Source: a virus. From it: a stretch of DNA of 43,461 nt. The notes beneath the pieces were generated by a model. The model was not told where the DNA came from. It worked only from the letters and a program-made list of their open reading frames with translations, and ran no database searches. The stretch spans positions 1 to 43,461 of the IMG/VR virus record IMGVR_UViG_3300030222_000030. One strand, 5' to 3'. The position numbers and the translations under genes were made by a program. Positions 1-6,924 of this stretch are shown piece after piece. Each line of letters opens with the position of its first letter. Position 1 is the first letter of the stretch.

Positions 1-222
1 ATGCACCAAACTGCAGAACAAAGCAGGATTGTGCGGCTATTCTGGCACGTTTTTGACACGCGGGTTTTTGCTCTGTTCTTGCGAAAGCTGCCCTTTGCAT
101 TCACGCTTGCGGCGTGTGTCGCCATCGCAGGCTGTGCGACCAAGCAGTCATCAGAAAAACCGATCCCCCCCGCATTCAAGGACGGCAAGCCGCTGGACCT
201 GACGGAGTTCACCCGGCCCTGA
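1..222 (+). CDS. small lipoprotein, possibly with an overlong N-terminus
   Basis: A 73-residue product with a hydrophobic stretch (about residues 29-44) ending in a lipobox-like IAGC, so Cys45 is the likely lipidated residue. The mature part is short, lysine- and proline-rich, with no recognised domain. A normal lipoprotein signal would be about 20 residues, so translation may start inside, for example at the TTG near base 79, or the gene may begin left of the window. It is followed directly by a strong terminator. Function unknown. Membrane anchoring is inferred from the signal alone. Confidence 0.45.
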   Translation: MHQTAEQSRIVRLFWHVFDTRVFALFLRKLPFAFTLAACVAIAGCATKQSSEKPIPPAFKDGKPLDLTEFTRP

Positions 223-229
223 AACGACG

Positions 230-257
230 AAAGCCGCGCCCTTGGGACGCGGCTTTT
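230..257 (+). terminator. intrinsic terminator, probably bidirectional
   Basis: Nine-base stem AAAGCCGCG (230-238) pairs with CGCGGCTTT (248-256) around a nine-base loop and runs into six T residues. It follows the stop codon at 222 by seven bases and ends the lipoprotein transcript. An A-run on the other side lets it work for leftward transcription too. Confidence 0.8.
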
Positions 258-343
258 TTCGTCAGCCCGCCTGATTGCTTGCCGCGTTCGCGTTATTCCC
301 CTATGAGAACACAGAGGGAACAAACGAACGGTGATCAGGCATC

Positions 344-574
344 ATGTCACGCAAGAGCGGGCGCGGTCATATTCAGGCTGACAGTGTTCTGGGAAGGCTT
401 TCAGAGGGGCGCGAAGGCGCGGTCGACGTCATGCGGCAGGCGAAAATCGGGTCTGCCGAATATCGCAGCGCGGGCTTTGTCCTCGACGCGATAGACGATC
501 TGGCGCTCAAACTGACAGGGGACCGGACACACTTTCATTCTCGGCCAGCGTCGACCGCGCCGCGCGAGGATTGA
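344..574 (+). CDS. hypothetical protein, 76 aa
   Basis: A small soluble, charged product with alternating hydrophobic and charged residues (for example SAEYRSAGFVLDAIDDLALKL near residues 38-58), which looks like real helical protein rather than a shadow frame. No family recognised. The ribosome-binding site is weak and no promoter stands out. A competing overlapping frame starts at 114 but has shadow-like composition. It lies between a terminator and the promoter of the next gene, so it would be monocistronic. Confidence 0.4.
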   Translation: MSRKSGRGHIQADSVLGRLSEGREGAVDVMRQAKIGSAEYRSAGFVLDAIDDLALKLTGDRTHFHSRPASTAPRED

Positions 575-616
575 TCACGTCCAACCCAACGCGGTGTTAG
601 CTGCGCCGGAGAGTTG

Positions 617-646
617 TTGCTCGCACTAATGCAATCAGTCTACAAT
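617..646 (+). promoter_or_regulatory. sigma70-type promoter for the gene at 674
   Basis: TTGCTC at 617-622, an 18-base spacer, then TACAAT at 641-646 (five of six matches to TATAAT). The stretch is locally AT-rich and sits 28 bases before the start codon at 674. Assigned by sequence similarity only. Confidence 0.5.
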
Positions 647-673
647 TAATTGTTGAGATTTGAGGATTCCTAG

Positions 674-1195
674 ATGCAGCATTCAATTTTTGAGCTCAAT
701 TGTGATGACGGATCTTGGGACGCATTTGTTGCCGATTGGACGGCACAGTGCGAAAAGTATGACGAGGACTTTGCCGAGTATGCGACGGGAACATTTTCAG
801 TCGTCAAAGATCTGGTCAAGGTTCCTGAACCGAAAGCAGGTGTCTTTGCGATACATGACGGCAAACTTCACAACGCCGTTTGCCAAATAAACACTACGCC
901 GTTGCCAGGGTACGACGGGCCGGTAATGCGGGTGCGACACCTCGCGCTATGCCCAGAGCTTGATTATGGAGATCACAGTATCGATGTCTATGCCGACGCG
1001 TTGATGTTGGGCTTCGCAGGAATTATGGCGCTATCCGACCGACACGAGAAAGTGGCAGCCAAACACGTAAAGTTGCATTTACGCAGCCCCGCAGATCGTC
1101 AGTTTTTTTCGGCACTTAGCTCAGGACTGTCCGAATTAGACGAATTTAGCGCTGTACGACTGGCTGGGTCGTGGCTATATGTAAGCAAAAATTAA
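674..1195 (+). CDS. hypothetical protein, 173 aa, possible acetyltransferase-like fold
   Basis: The start is set by GAGGA at 662-666, seven bases before ATG. The protein is acidic and soluble. Its middle has a VRHLALCPELD segment followed by predicted helix and strand, and an HLRSPADRQFF element, a pattern that reminds me of degenerate GNAT-like phage proteins; this is not a firm family call. GC content is visibly lower than in the phage late genes, a usual sign of recent acquisition. A well-placed short gene at 1240 follows, and a strong terminator closes the pair, so the two look like a self-contained cassette with its own promoter at 617-646. Confidence 0.65.
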   Translation: MQHSIFELNCDDGSWDAFVADWTAQCEKYDEDFAEYATGTFSVVKDLVKVPEPKAGVFAIHDGKLHNAVCQINTTPLPGYDGPVMRVRHLALCPELDYGDHSIDVYADALMLGFAGIMALSDRHEKVAAKHVKLHLRSPADRQFFSALSSGLSELDEFSAVRLAGSWLYVSKN

Positions 1196-1239
1196 CACGA
1201 AGTTGCTCATATACCGAGCAACCAATCTAGGAGGCTCCG

Positions 1240-1398
1240 ATGGGAAACGTGCCGAATAGGCTTGTGATCGTACCGAGGCAAAAGCTGAAAGAGTGCTTCA
1301 AGGACGCCATTCAAAAGACGGGTTTGAAGAACTTCAAGCATACGTCTTTGTTCCTGTCTAACGAAGCAGCAGCGAACAAGCTCGAAAAAGCCGCCTGA
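1240..1398 (+). CDS. small basic protein, 52 aa
   Basis: This short gene has an excellent AGGAGG at 1229-1234, five bases before ATG, and ends just before a strong terminator, so it is probably translated. The product is lysine-rich (predicted strongly basic), with the pattern RLVIVPRQKLKECFKDA near its start. It has no signal peptide or membrane segment and no recognised family. It lies 44 bases after the gene at 674-1195 and is probably co-transcribed with it from the promoter at 617. The acidic larger protein followed by a small basic one may be functional partners, but that is inference. Confidence 0.55.
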   Translation: MGNVPNRLVIVPRQKLKECFKDAIQKTGLKNFKHTSLFLSNEAAANKLEKAA

Positions 1399-1417
1399 CA
1401 ACAATTCTCTGACCGCT

Positions 1418-1450
1418 AGTAGACCCCGCCAACCGGGGGGGTCTACTGTT
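1418..1450 (+). terminator. intrinsic terminator
   Basis: Perfect ten-base stem AGTAGACCCC (1418-1427) with GGGGTCTACT (1438-1447), loop of ten bases, followed by a short T-containing tail. It lies 20 bases after the stop at 1398 and closes the two-gene cassette. Being palindromic, it may also insulate the converging leftward regulator genes. Confidence 0.75.
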
Positions 1451-1473
1451 TCAAACTGAGCATTCCCACGTCT

Positions 1474-1707
1474 TCAATCCCTTTCAGGAAACTCGGGCGG
1501 GCGCCAGCCTGCCAGCATCCATTCCATGACACGGCAAGCAATCGGATTCGGATCGCGCGCCGTCTTGGCGTCGCCTCGGGTTTCCCACTTGCGCACGGTG
1601 CGCCCGTCCGTGTTCAGGATGCGGCCAAGCTCGGACTGCGAAAGGCCCAGCTGCTGCCGGGCCTTCTGGAAGTCTTGAGACGTCTTGACGCGGATTGCAT
1701 CACCCAT
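1474..1707 (-). CDS. XRE-family helix-turn-helix protein, 77 aa
   Basis: Starting at ATG 1707, the product is little more than a Cro/CI-type helix-turn-helix: residues about 9-40 contain SQDFQKARQQLGLSQSELG and RTVRKWE, the recognition-helix pattern of XRE regulators. The C-terminus is short and tryptophan-containing. The start overlaps the stop of the gene at 1700-2176 by eight bases, which argues for coupled translation. It is the obvious candidate to bind the palindrome inside the promoter at 2224-2252 and autoregulate the pair. Longer in-frame starts upstream lie inside the partner gene and are not needed. Confidence 0.75.
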   Translation of the reverse strand: MGDAIRVKTSQDFQKARQQLGLSQSELGRILNTDGRTVRKWETRGDAKTARDPNPIACRVMEWMLAGWRPPEFPERD

Positions 1708-2176
1708 GGCTTGCAAGCCCTTCCATCGGCGCGGAGTCCAGCAGCTCGACACCCTCTTCCACGCAGAATGCGCGGATGGCGTCCTTGACTTCATACTGCC
1801 ACTGCAGCCGGTGTTCATCCATCAGGATCACGACCAAGTAGGTCAGGTCTTCAAGCTGGGCAAAAAGAACGTCATTCCACTCCCAGAACATCGCAACGTC
1901 TTCACCCTCGTAAAGATCGGCGCACGCCGAAAGGGTTTCTTCCGACGGGATCTTGAAGCCGTCGCCCAGCCCCATTCCCACGATATAAGGATCGGTGAAC
2001 TCGAAGCAGGTCGCCATGTTCCGCTCGATTTCCGACAGAACGTCACCGGTCAGACCATGGTGCGCAAGGACCTCGCGGGCCGAGTCGTCAGGGTGAAAGG
2101 CAAGCCCCTTCGCCTGCAGTTCGGCCAAGAAGGCGATGGCCGATTTTTCGTCTGTCGGTTTGGTGAAAGCGGTCAT
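1700..2176 (-). CDS. hypothetical acidic protein, 158 aa, partner of the XRE regulator
   Basis: ATG at 2176 is preceded by GGAG seven bases upstream. Longer in-frame starts fall in or next to the promoter, so the shorter start is chosen. The product is acidic, with a tryptophan-rich middle (MFWEWNDVLFAQ) and no membrane segment. No family recognised. It is first in a two-gene unit whose second gene is an XRE regulator overlapping by eight bases. That arrangement, with an operator in the promoter, resembles toxin-antitoxin or other autoregulated modules, but the protein does not look like a known toxin such as RelE or HigB. Confidence 0.65.
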   Translation of the reverse strand: MTAFTKPTDEKSAIAFLAELQAKGLAFHPDDSAREVLAHHGLTGDVLSEIERNMATCFEFTDPYIVGMGLGDGFKIPSEETLSACADLYEGEDVAMFWEWNDVLFAQLEDLTYLVVILMDEHRLQWQYEVKDAIRAFCVEEGVELLDSAPMEGLASHG

Positions 2177-2223
2177 GTTCGTCTCCATTTCTGGCGGGCT
2201 CCAGTGCCCTGCTGACAGATATT

Positions 2224-2252
2224 TACATAGGGCCATTGGCCCTTATTGTCAA
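2224..2252 (-). promoter_or_regulatory. promoter with palindromic operator in the spacer
   Basis: On the minus strand: TTGACA (2252-2247, perfect -35), 17-base spacer, TATGTA (2229-2224). The spacer contains the perfect palindrome AGGGCCAATGGCCCT (2243-2229), seven-base arms around one base. A repressor bound there would block polymerase. It drives the pair 1700-2176 and 1474-1707. The likely binder is the XRE protein of the same operon. Confidence 0.75.
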
Positions 2253-2385
2253 GCGCGGACGAAACACGTTTTTCGCGCCCCCTCACAACCCAAGGGACCG
2301 CACCCGCGACCACCCTCACCCGGATAACGGCATTTTCACACCCGCCTGTCAGTCTGCCGCTCGGGCAATTGTCTGGAGTGAAGGA

Positions 2386-2604
2386 ATGCCGAAAGCGAAG
2401 ATTGACCCTTCGGAAAACGTCGAGGCGCTGAAAGGCCTGATCCGAGATACCCAAAACGTGTGCGGCAAGGACGGTCTCGCGCTCTGCGCCTATTTCCTTG
2501 AACTGGCCGCGCTCTCGCTGGACGATGACAGCCAGGACATCGACAGCCTGTTGCATCACAACGTCAACGCGCCCGCCGGCCAGAGCACGCACAAGGCGCC
2601 GTGA
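2386..2604 (+). CDS. hypothetical protein, 72 aa
   Basis: ATG at 2386 follows AAGGA closely, with GGAG slightly further upstream. The small acidic product has a helical pattern (VEALKGLIRDTQNVCG, then LALCAYFLELAALSLDDD), consistent with a compact helical protein. It has no signal or recognised family. It lies on the plus strand between the regulator pair and the end of the late operon and converges with the latter, separated by a hairpin at 2613-2640. Its own promoter may overlap the regulator-pair promoter region, which runs the other way. Confidence 0.55.
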   Translation: MPKAKIDPSENVEALKGLIRDTQNVCGKDGLALCAYFLELAALSLDDDSQDIDSLLHHNVNAPAGQSTHKAP

Positions 2605-2612
2605 CGCCGGAA

Positions 2613-2640
2613 ACAAATAAGCCGGGCGCTTGGCCCGGCT
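2613..2640 (-). terminator. terminator of the late operon
   Basis: Stem AGCCGGGC (2620-2627) with GCCCGGCT (2633-2640), five-base loop. On the minus strand it is followed by TTATTTGTTT, so it ends leftward transcription three bases after the last late gene. The plus side lacks a T-run. Confidence 0.75.
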
Positions 2641-2642
2641 CT

Positions 2643-2999
2643 CTATTGCTCGCTGATCAGCTGCCGTATTTCCGCTGCCATGCGCCCCGGCATCGCGTCC
2701 ATTTTGCCGGTCAGCTTTTCGATCGCGTCGACCAGGCGGTTTTCGACTTCTTTCAAGTGATCGACCGAGGCATATTCGCGGGCGACCTGCAGCTTATAGT
2801 CGGTGAATTCGGCGCGAAGCCCTTTCAGCTCCTGTGCAAGCTCTTCCTTGACGCGGCTAATGCGCTCATGAAGCTTGTCCTCTGCTGCGCGCTGCTGCCG
2901 CGCCTGCGCCCTGTCGCGGGCCAGGATGCCGCCGACAACGACCACAGCCGTAAGCGCCGTTCCGATCAGCCAGACGTCGCCCGAATCCACGCCGCTCAT
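2643..2999 (-). CDS. small membrane protein with coiled coil, 118 aa
   Basis: ATG 2999 follows AGGGGGG and overlaps the o-spanin stop as ATGA. One transmembrane segment near residues 10-28 is followed by a long charged heptad region (about 35-110) with many Glu, Lys, Arg and Ala residues, predicted coiled coil. It is the last late gene, right after the lysis genes, so a role in lysis control or in the lysogen envelope is possible. No family named with confidence; DUF-type phage proteins of this shape are common beside spanins. The terminator follows within three bases. Confidence 0.7.
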   Translation of the reverse strand: MSGVDSGDVWLIGTALTAVVVVGGILARDRAQARQQRAAEDKLHERISRVKEELAQELKGLRAEFTDYKLQVAREYASVDHLKEVENRLVDAIEKLTGKMDAMPGRMAAEIRQLISEQ

Positions 3000-3280
3000 G
3001 GTGTGCCCCCCTGCTCTTTCTGGACGTCCCTGTAAAACGCTGTCCAGCCGCGGCGCTTGGCTTCGCAATCGGCTAGTGCCAGGCGATGGCGCAGCGCGTC
3101 GCGGCCCTTGTCGCCGCTCAGACCCGGGTCACGGCACGGGGTTACCAGGTCCGTTTCCGGGTCCGGCAGCTTCACCGGCTCCAGGGGAATGAACCCGGAT
3201 TTTGCGCATGCTGTCAGTGTAAGCGCCATCAGCAGCGCAAGCGCTGGCGTCGCCGGCCGCGAGGCGGTCTTCATAGTCAT
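2996..3280 (-). CDS. o-spanin (Rz1-like outer-membrane lipoprotein)
   Basis: The chosen start at 3280 has AGGGGA upstream. The 94-residue product carries a signal with lipobox LTAC (Cys25) and a short, proline-containing mature part. It begins inside the i-spanin gene in another frame and runs past its end, the classic Rz/Rz1 overlap. Rz1-type lipoproteins sit in the outer membrane and join the inner-membrane spanin across the periplasm for the last lysis step. Size is slightly larger than lambda Rz1. A longer start at 3301 is possible but has no better ribosome site. Confidence 0.75.
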   Translation of the reverse strand: MTMKTASRPATPALALLMALTLTACAKSGFIPLEPVKLPDPETDLVTPCRDPGLSGDKGRDALRHRLALADCEAKRRGWTAFYRDVQKEQGGTP

Positions 3281-3650
3281 CGACAATCCCCTGAAGGTCA
3301 TAAAGTTTCACCGCGCGCTCCTGCGCCAGCTGCATCTGCCGGAACGCGACGCCGGCAAAACGTTCGCGCTGCTTGGCCTGCTCTTCGGCCACCGCCTGCC
3401 AGCGCGCCAATTCACGCTGCGCCCGTTCAAGCTCGGCGGTGCGGTCATGGTGCAGGCCGGAGCCGGTCCAGGCGGAAACGGCGAGACCAGACCCGAAGAC
3501 AAGCACCGCGAGATCCGACGCCGGCCAGCGCACGGACGGGTGATAGCGCGCGGCGAAGGCCAGGACGGCAAGCGCGAATGCACCTCCTGCCAGGCCGTAC
3601 CGCAGCAGCCCGCCGACGCCGCCGGCAAGATCGCCAAGCCACGCGATCAC
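3129..3650 (-). CDS. i-spanin (Rz-like), GTG start
   Basis: Starts at GTG 3650 with a GTGA overlap on the endolysin stop; 173 residues. The N-terminal part is hydrophobic with two possible membrane segments (about 16-35 and 45-62), followed by a coiled-coil region (about 68-125) rich in Glu, Gln, Arg and Ala. Rz proteins normally have one membrane anchor, so two segments would be unusual; the first may be a hairpin or extra anchor. Position after endolysin and overlap with an out-of-frame lipoprotein gene support the call. Confidence 0.7.
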   Translation of the reverse strand: MIAWLGDLAGGVGGLLRYGLAGGAFALAVLAFAARYHPSVRWPASDLAVLVFGSGLAVSAWTGSGLHHDRTAELERAQRELARWQAVAEEQAKQRERFAGVAFRQMQLAQERAVKLYDLQGIVDDYEDRLAAGDASACAADGAYTDSMRKIRVHSPGAGEAAGPGNGPGNPVP

Positions 3651-4111
3651 GTCAGGCCTTCCAGGCAAAGCCGGTGCTCTGCCGTGCGCCGGTTTACCAG
3701 GCCGGGGATCGTCCGCCCGCCGGCTTTCTTGAACCAGGTCGCGGCATCGCACGCCCCGCGCACGTCGCCGGCATCGAGGCGGCGCTTTGCGGTCGATCGG
3801 CAGAAGGCCCCAACGCCGATATTGTACGTCAGGCTGACGAAGGTCACATAGGACTTCGCCGGTATCGCATCCGGGTCTTTCAGGCATTTGCGCATGCCGG
3901 CCTCGTGGCGCTTCAGGCCGGCCAAAAGCATGGCGTCGCATTCCGCCTTGGTGTGCCGGTCGCCCATCTTCACGCCGAGCGTTTCGCCATAACAGACGGT
4001 CGGCACCCCGACGACATCCTTATAGGCCGTCAGGCGCAGGCCTTCCCAGGCGCCGACCAGGGCAATCGCAGCGGCACCAATGCCGCCCGCCAGGCGGGTT
4101 TTACGTCCCAT
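3647..4111 (-). CDS. phage endolysin, GH24 lysozyme, probable SAR type
   Basis: 154 residues. Glu23, Asp32 and Thr38 match the E-x8-D-x5-T catalytic triad of T4-type GH24 lysozymes, within WEGLRLTAYKDVVGVPT. The N-terminus is a weakly hydrophobic, Gly/Ala-rich segment (residues 8-21) next to the catalytic Glu, as in signal-anchor-release endolysins such as R21, so export by the host Sec system without the holin is likely. It cleaves peptidoglycan glycan strands. It overlaps the holin gene end by 11 bases and the i-spanin start by four, forming a lysis cassette. Confidence 0.88.
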   Translation of the reverse strand: MGRKTRLAGGIGAAAIALVGAWEGLRLTAYKDVVGVPTVCYGETLGVKMGDRHTKAECDAMLLAGLKRHEAGMRKCLKDPDAIPAKSYVTFVSLTYNIGVGAFCRSTAKRRLDAGDVRGACDAATWFKKAGGRTIPGLVNRRTAEHRLCLEGLT

Positions 4112-4316
4112 CTTTCAAATCCTTTTGTGCGAGAATGCGGGCGACGAACGCGCCGGCAGTGACCAGAGCCGAAAGAAGCGCCAGGCGCCCCGGCTCGATG
4201 AACCCGCCCACAAAGGGCAAGGCGACTTCCGCGCCTGACAAAACCGCTGCAAACAGCATCAGACGCACCGACCAGGCCCGCCGGATCACCCGGCGCCAGT
4301 CCTTGACAAGTTTCAT
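4101..4316 (-). CDS. putative holin or pinholin, 71 aa
   Basis: A small basic protein with two hydrophobic segments (about residues 18-38 and 43-62), a basic N-terminus (KLVKDWRRVIRRAW) and charged C-terminus. This shape is common in alphaproteobacterial phage proteins annotated as holins. AAAGGA precedes ATG 4316. It lies directly before the endolysin, overlapping it by 11 bases. With a SAR endolysin, a pinholin that collapses membrane potential would suffice. Function is inferred from position and topology. Confidence 0.7.
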   Translation of the reverse strand: MKLVKDWRRVIRRAWSVRLMLFAAVLSGAEVALPFVGGFIEPGRLALLSALVTAGAFVARILAQKDLKDGT

Positions 4317-4340
4317 GGGGATTGTCCTTTCGGGCCGCGC

Positions 4341-6848
4341 TCAGCGTTCCACCGGCACCAGATAAGACCCGTCGTCATAGGTCTTCACGGCAATGGCCGC
4401 GCTCACCTTGCCGATAACGCGCTCGGCAACGGTGATCGGATTGTCATCCTTGCGAAGGCGGATCTTGCGGGCGCAGCCGCCGCCAGCCGATTCCAGCAGG
4501 TCGCCGCCTTCAACGGTTTCGCCGGCCGCGATCCGGCCAACGCCGGCGCCAAGCGCGAAAACCTGCGCATCGACATCGCGCGGGTCGTCCGGCTGGTCCT
4601 GATTGTGGAAGAAGCCGAGCACGCGTTTCGAGCCGACCGTGTCGCACGGGCGGAACTTGACCAGGCGCGTGTCATCCATCCGCACGACTTTGGCCGTGAC
4701 GGTGAACACCTTCGGCACGCGCTGGCGGATCTTGTGCCGGCGCTTTCTTTCCTTGAAGCGAGGTTTGCCGATCATTTCCGGCACTTCGCGGAAGCCGCCA
4801 GGCGCTTGCCTGTCCGGCACGCGGGTCACGGCCTGTTCGCCGGTCTCTTCATCGATCACCGGCAAAAGGTCGATCACCTGCCGGCGGCCGCGCCGCATCA
4901 CCTTGCGCCGCATCAGTTTGCCGTCGACTTCCTCGTGATCGAACGCCGGGGTTTCGTGCTCTTTGTCTTCCAGGACCGGTTCTTCCTCGATGATCGTCTG
5001 CCGGAAGATTTCTTCCACCGTGCGCTCTACATCGATCGAGACCTCCGCGCCCTCGCCAAGCGCCGCGAGATCGATATCGGCCGGGCAGTCCTCGGTGATG
5101 ATCTTGCGCGGCACCAGCACGCCGTCGATTTCGTCGACGTGGACCGGGTCGTCATATTCCAGCGCCAGCCAATGGCACATGTCGTCGATGGTTTCGCAGA
5201 CGGTTCCGGGCAGGAAATCGGGCATGCTGTGATCGCTCAACTGCGACCAGTGCGAGCCGTGGAAGGAATTCAGGTTCATGGTGCCGTCGCTGGCAACCGA
5301 CAGGGACCCGTGCACAACGCCGTCAATCCCCAGCTGCATCACCGTGCCGAAAGAGCCGTTGCGCATCAGCTGCAGCGCGTAGGTGTTGGCGACGGTCATG
5401 TAACACTGCGCCTGCGCATCGCGGAATTCGACCCCGACCGCCGAGGCGTCCCGCGCCGTCTTGCCCAGGAAGACGTCGGAATTGGTATAGGCCAGCTTCA
5501 TGTTGCCGCCGGACTGATGCTTCACGATGCCGTTTTGATGGTCCCATGTTTCCATGAAACGCAGGCTGCTGCCGGGGTTTGCCTTGATCGAATGGAAAAC
5601 GTGGTTCGTGCCACCGATCATCTGTTCGGAGAACTGGCCGCCGCCCGAGACGTTCGCCTCGATGACCAGGCCCGGATTGTATGTCGAGTTGGCGCCGACC
5701 CCGGCGATATAGGGCGGCACGCCAAGCGTTCCGGTTGGAACAAGGATATGGACCGGCGCGTCGGCCGACGGAATTGAGTTAATGTCATTCGGACCCGGTG
5801 TCAGCGAATGCCGAGTGCCGAAAGTCGATTTATCGCGGCAGGTAAAACCACTCTCGACATTGTAGTGAGCGGCGCGCCCCTTGCCGGGAATGATCGCTGT
5901 GACGGCCGCGACGCCCGCTTCCCCCGGATGCGTGGCATGGTCGATCGCATAGGCCCAGATATTCGGCGAGATATTTGACGTCGGCACGTCGTCGACGCCG
6001 ATATAAAGCGACTTGTCGGTGCCAGGCGTCGCCGCCCGCAGCACTGCACCCGGCCCGTCAAATTCAATCAGCGAAGTCAGCCCGGACTGCGAAAGCGTCC
6101 AGCCTTCCGTTGCAATGCTGCTGACATCGAACATTTCCACCCAGGGCGCGCCGCTGTCCGGGTCTTCGTTCAACGAACTTGCCGCATCGAGGAAATAGAG
6201 CTTGTTGCTCTTCGTGACCGTCTGGCCTTGCGTGTATGTGGTCGCATTGCTCCAGGCGCCCTGAAAATCGAAGCCTGCCCCCTGCCCCCCGCCGAACAGG
6301 CGCCATTCGCCGGCAACATCGAACAGAAGCGTTGCAATGCCGGCCTGCAGGTCTCCGGCCGCCGGATCGGCGCCGGACGCGCTCTTGATGGCCTCCAGGT
6401 CGCCGGCATCCCAGGTCACCGAAACAGGGCCGGCGGCGTTGGTTGCGGCCGGCACGAAATAGATGATCTTGGCATCCGCCGCCGTGGCATCGCCGGACAG
6501 GTCGCCGGTGATATCGTTGCCCGTGCCGGCAATGTTGATCCCCTCGGCGACCGCGAGGCCAAGGTCTGACACCTTGGTCCAGGTGTCGAGCGCGGAATCG
6601 CCGAAGTAATAGCCGTTTTCCGTCTTGGTCGACGCCCCGCGCACCACGCCCCAGCGGTCGGCGCTGCCGACCGGGATGGCGTCCAGCTCTGCGAAGGATT
6701 TGGCCGCGACGGACCCTTCCGTCTTCAGCCGTTCCATCCATTTCAAATACTGGCGAAGGCCCGACTTGATCGGATTGTGAACCGGCGACCCGGTATCGCC
6801 GAGGACGGTGTTATCGCGCAAGATGCTGTCAATGTCCGGCGTGGCCAT
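4341..6848 (-). CDS. tail fibre / receptor-binding protein, 835 aa
   Basis: ATG 6848 follows GAAGGA. The N-terminal region (1-50) is helical and probably attaches to the tail tip. Residues about 165-200 contain a WSNATTYTQGQTVTKSNKLYF pattern like small chitin-binding/CBM5-12-type modules of fibres. The middle is glycine- and asparagine-rich beta-repeat sequence typical of trimeric fibres. The C-terminal third is highly charged (runs of RRK and E/D) and ends in a beta module of about 90 residues. It follows the tail-tip gene and precedes the lysis cassette, the usual place for host-range genes. A terminator separates it from the tip gene. Confidence 0.75.
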   Translation of the reverse strand: MATPDIDSILRDNTVLGDTGSPVHNPIKSGLRQYLKWMERLKTEGSVAAKSFAELDAIPVGSADRWGVVRGASTKTENGYYFGDSALDTWTKVSDLGLAVAEGINIAGTGNDITGDLSGDATAADAKIIYFVPAATNAAGPVSVTWDAGDLEAIKSASGADPAAGDLQAGIATLLFDVAGEWRLFGGGQGAGFDFQGAWSNATTYTQGQTVTKSNKLYFLDAASSLNEDPDSGAPWVEMFDVSSIATEGWTLSQSGLTSLIEFDGPGAVLRAATPGTDKSLYIGVDDVPTSNISPNIWAYAIDHATHPGEAGVAAVTAIIPGKGRAAHYNVESGFTCRDKSTFGTRHSLTPGPNDINSIPSADAPVHILVPTGTLGVPPYIAGVGANSTYNPGLVIEANVSGGGQFSEQMIGGTNHVFHSIKANPGSSLRFMETWDHQNGIVKHQSGGNMKLAYTNSDVFLGKTARDASAVGVEFRDAQAQCYMTVANTYALQLMRNGSFGTVMQLGIDGVVHGSLSVASDGTMNLNSFHGSHWSQLSDHSMPDFLPGTVCETIDDMCHWLALEYDDPVHVDEIDGVLVPRKIITEDCPADIDLAALGEGAEVSIDVERTVEEIFRQTIIEEEPVLEDKEHETPAFDHEEVDGKLMRRKVMRRGRRQVIDLLPVIDEETGEQAVTRVPDRQAPGGFREVPEMIGKPRFKERKRRHKIRQRVPKVFTVTAKVVRMDDTRLVKFRPCDTVGSKRVLGFFHNQDQPDDPRDVDAQVFALGAGVGRIAAGETVEGGDLLESAGGGCARKIRLRKDDNPITVAERVIGKVSAAIAVKTYDDGSYLVPVER

Positions 6849-6871
6849 TTGCTGTCCTTCTTGAATTTGGC

Positions 6872-6898
6872 ACGAAAAAGCCGCCCTCAAGGGGCGGC
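6872..6898 (-). terminator. intrinsic terminator inside the late operon
   Basis: GCCGCCC (6880-6886) pairs with GGGCGGC (6892-6898), loop of five. On the minus strand the stem is followed by TTTTTCGTG. It lies between the tail-tip gene and the tail-fibre gene, so fibre and lysis genes need read-through, antitermination or a new promoter. Confidence 0.75.
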
Positions 6899-6924
6899 CG
6901 GAAATTGCGGAAAATCGGCGTGGA

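Noticed and set aside
1700-2236. Longer start (2236) for the 158-residue protein
   Set aside because: It would begin inside the promoter/operator; ATG 2176 has GGAG at the right distance.
3057-4162. Long plus-strand frames over the lysis genes
   Set aside because: They are Arg/Pro/Ala-rich antisense shadows of GC-rich genes with clear homology on the minus strand.
4605-5777. Plus-strand frame of 390 codons inside the tail fibre gene
   Set aside because: His/Arg/Asp-rich shadow with no ribosome site; the minus-strand fibre frame continues intact across it.
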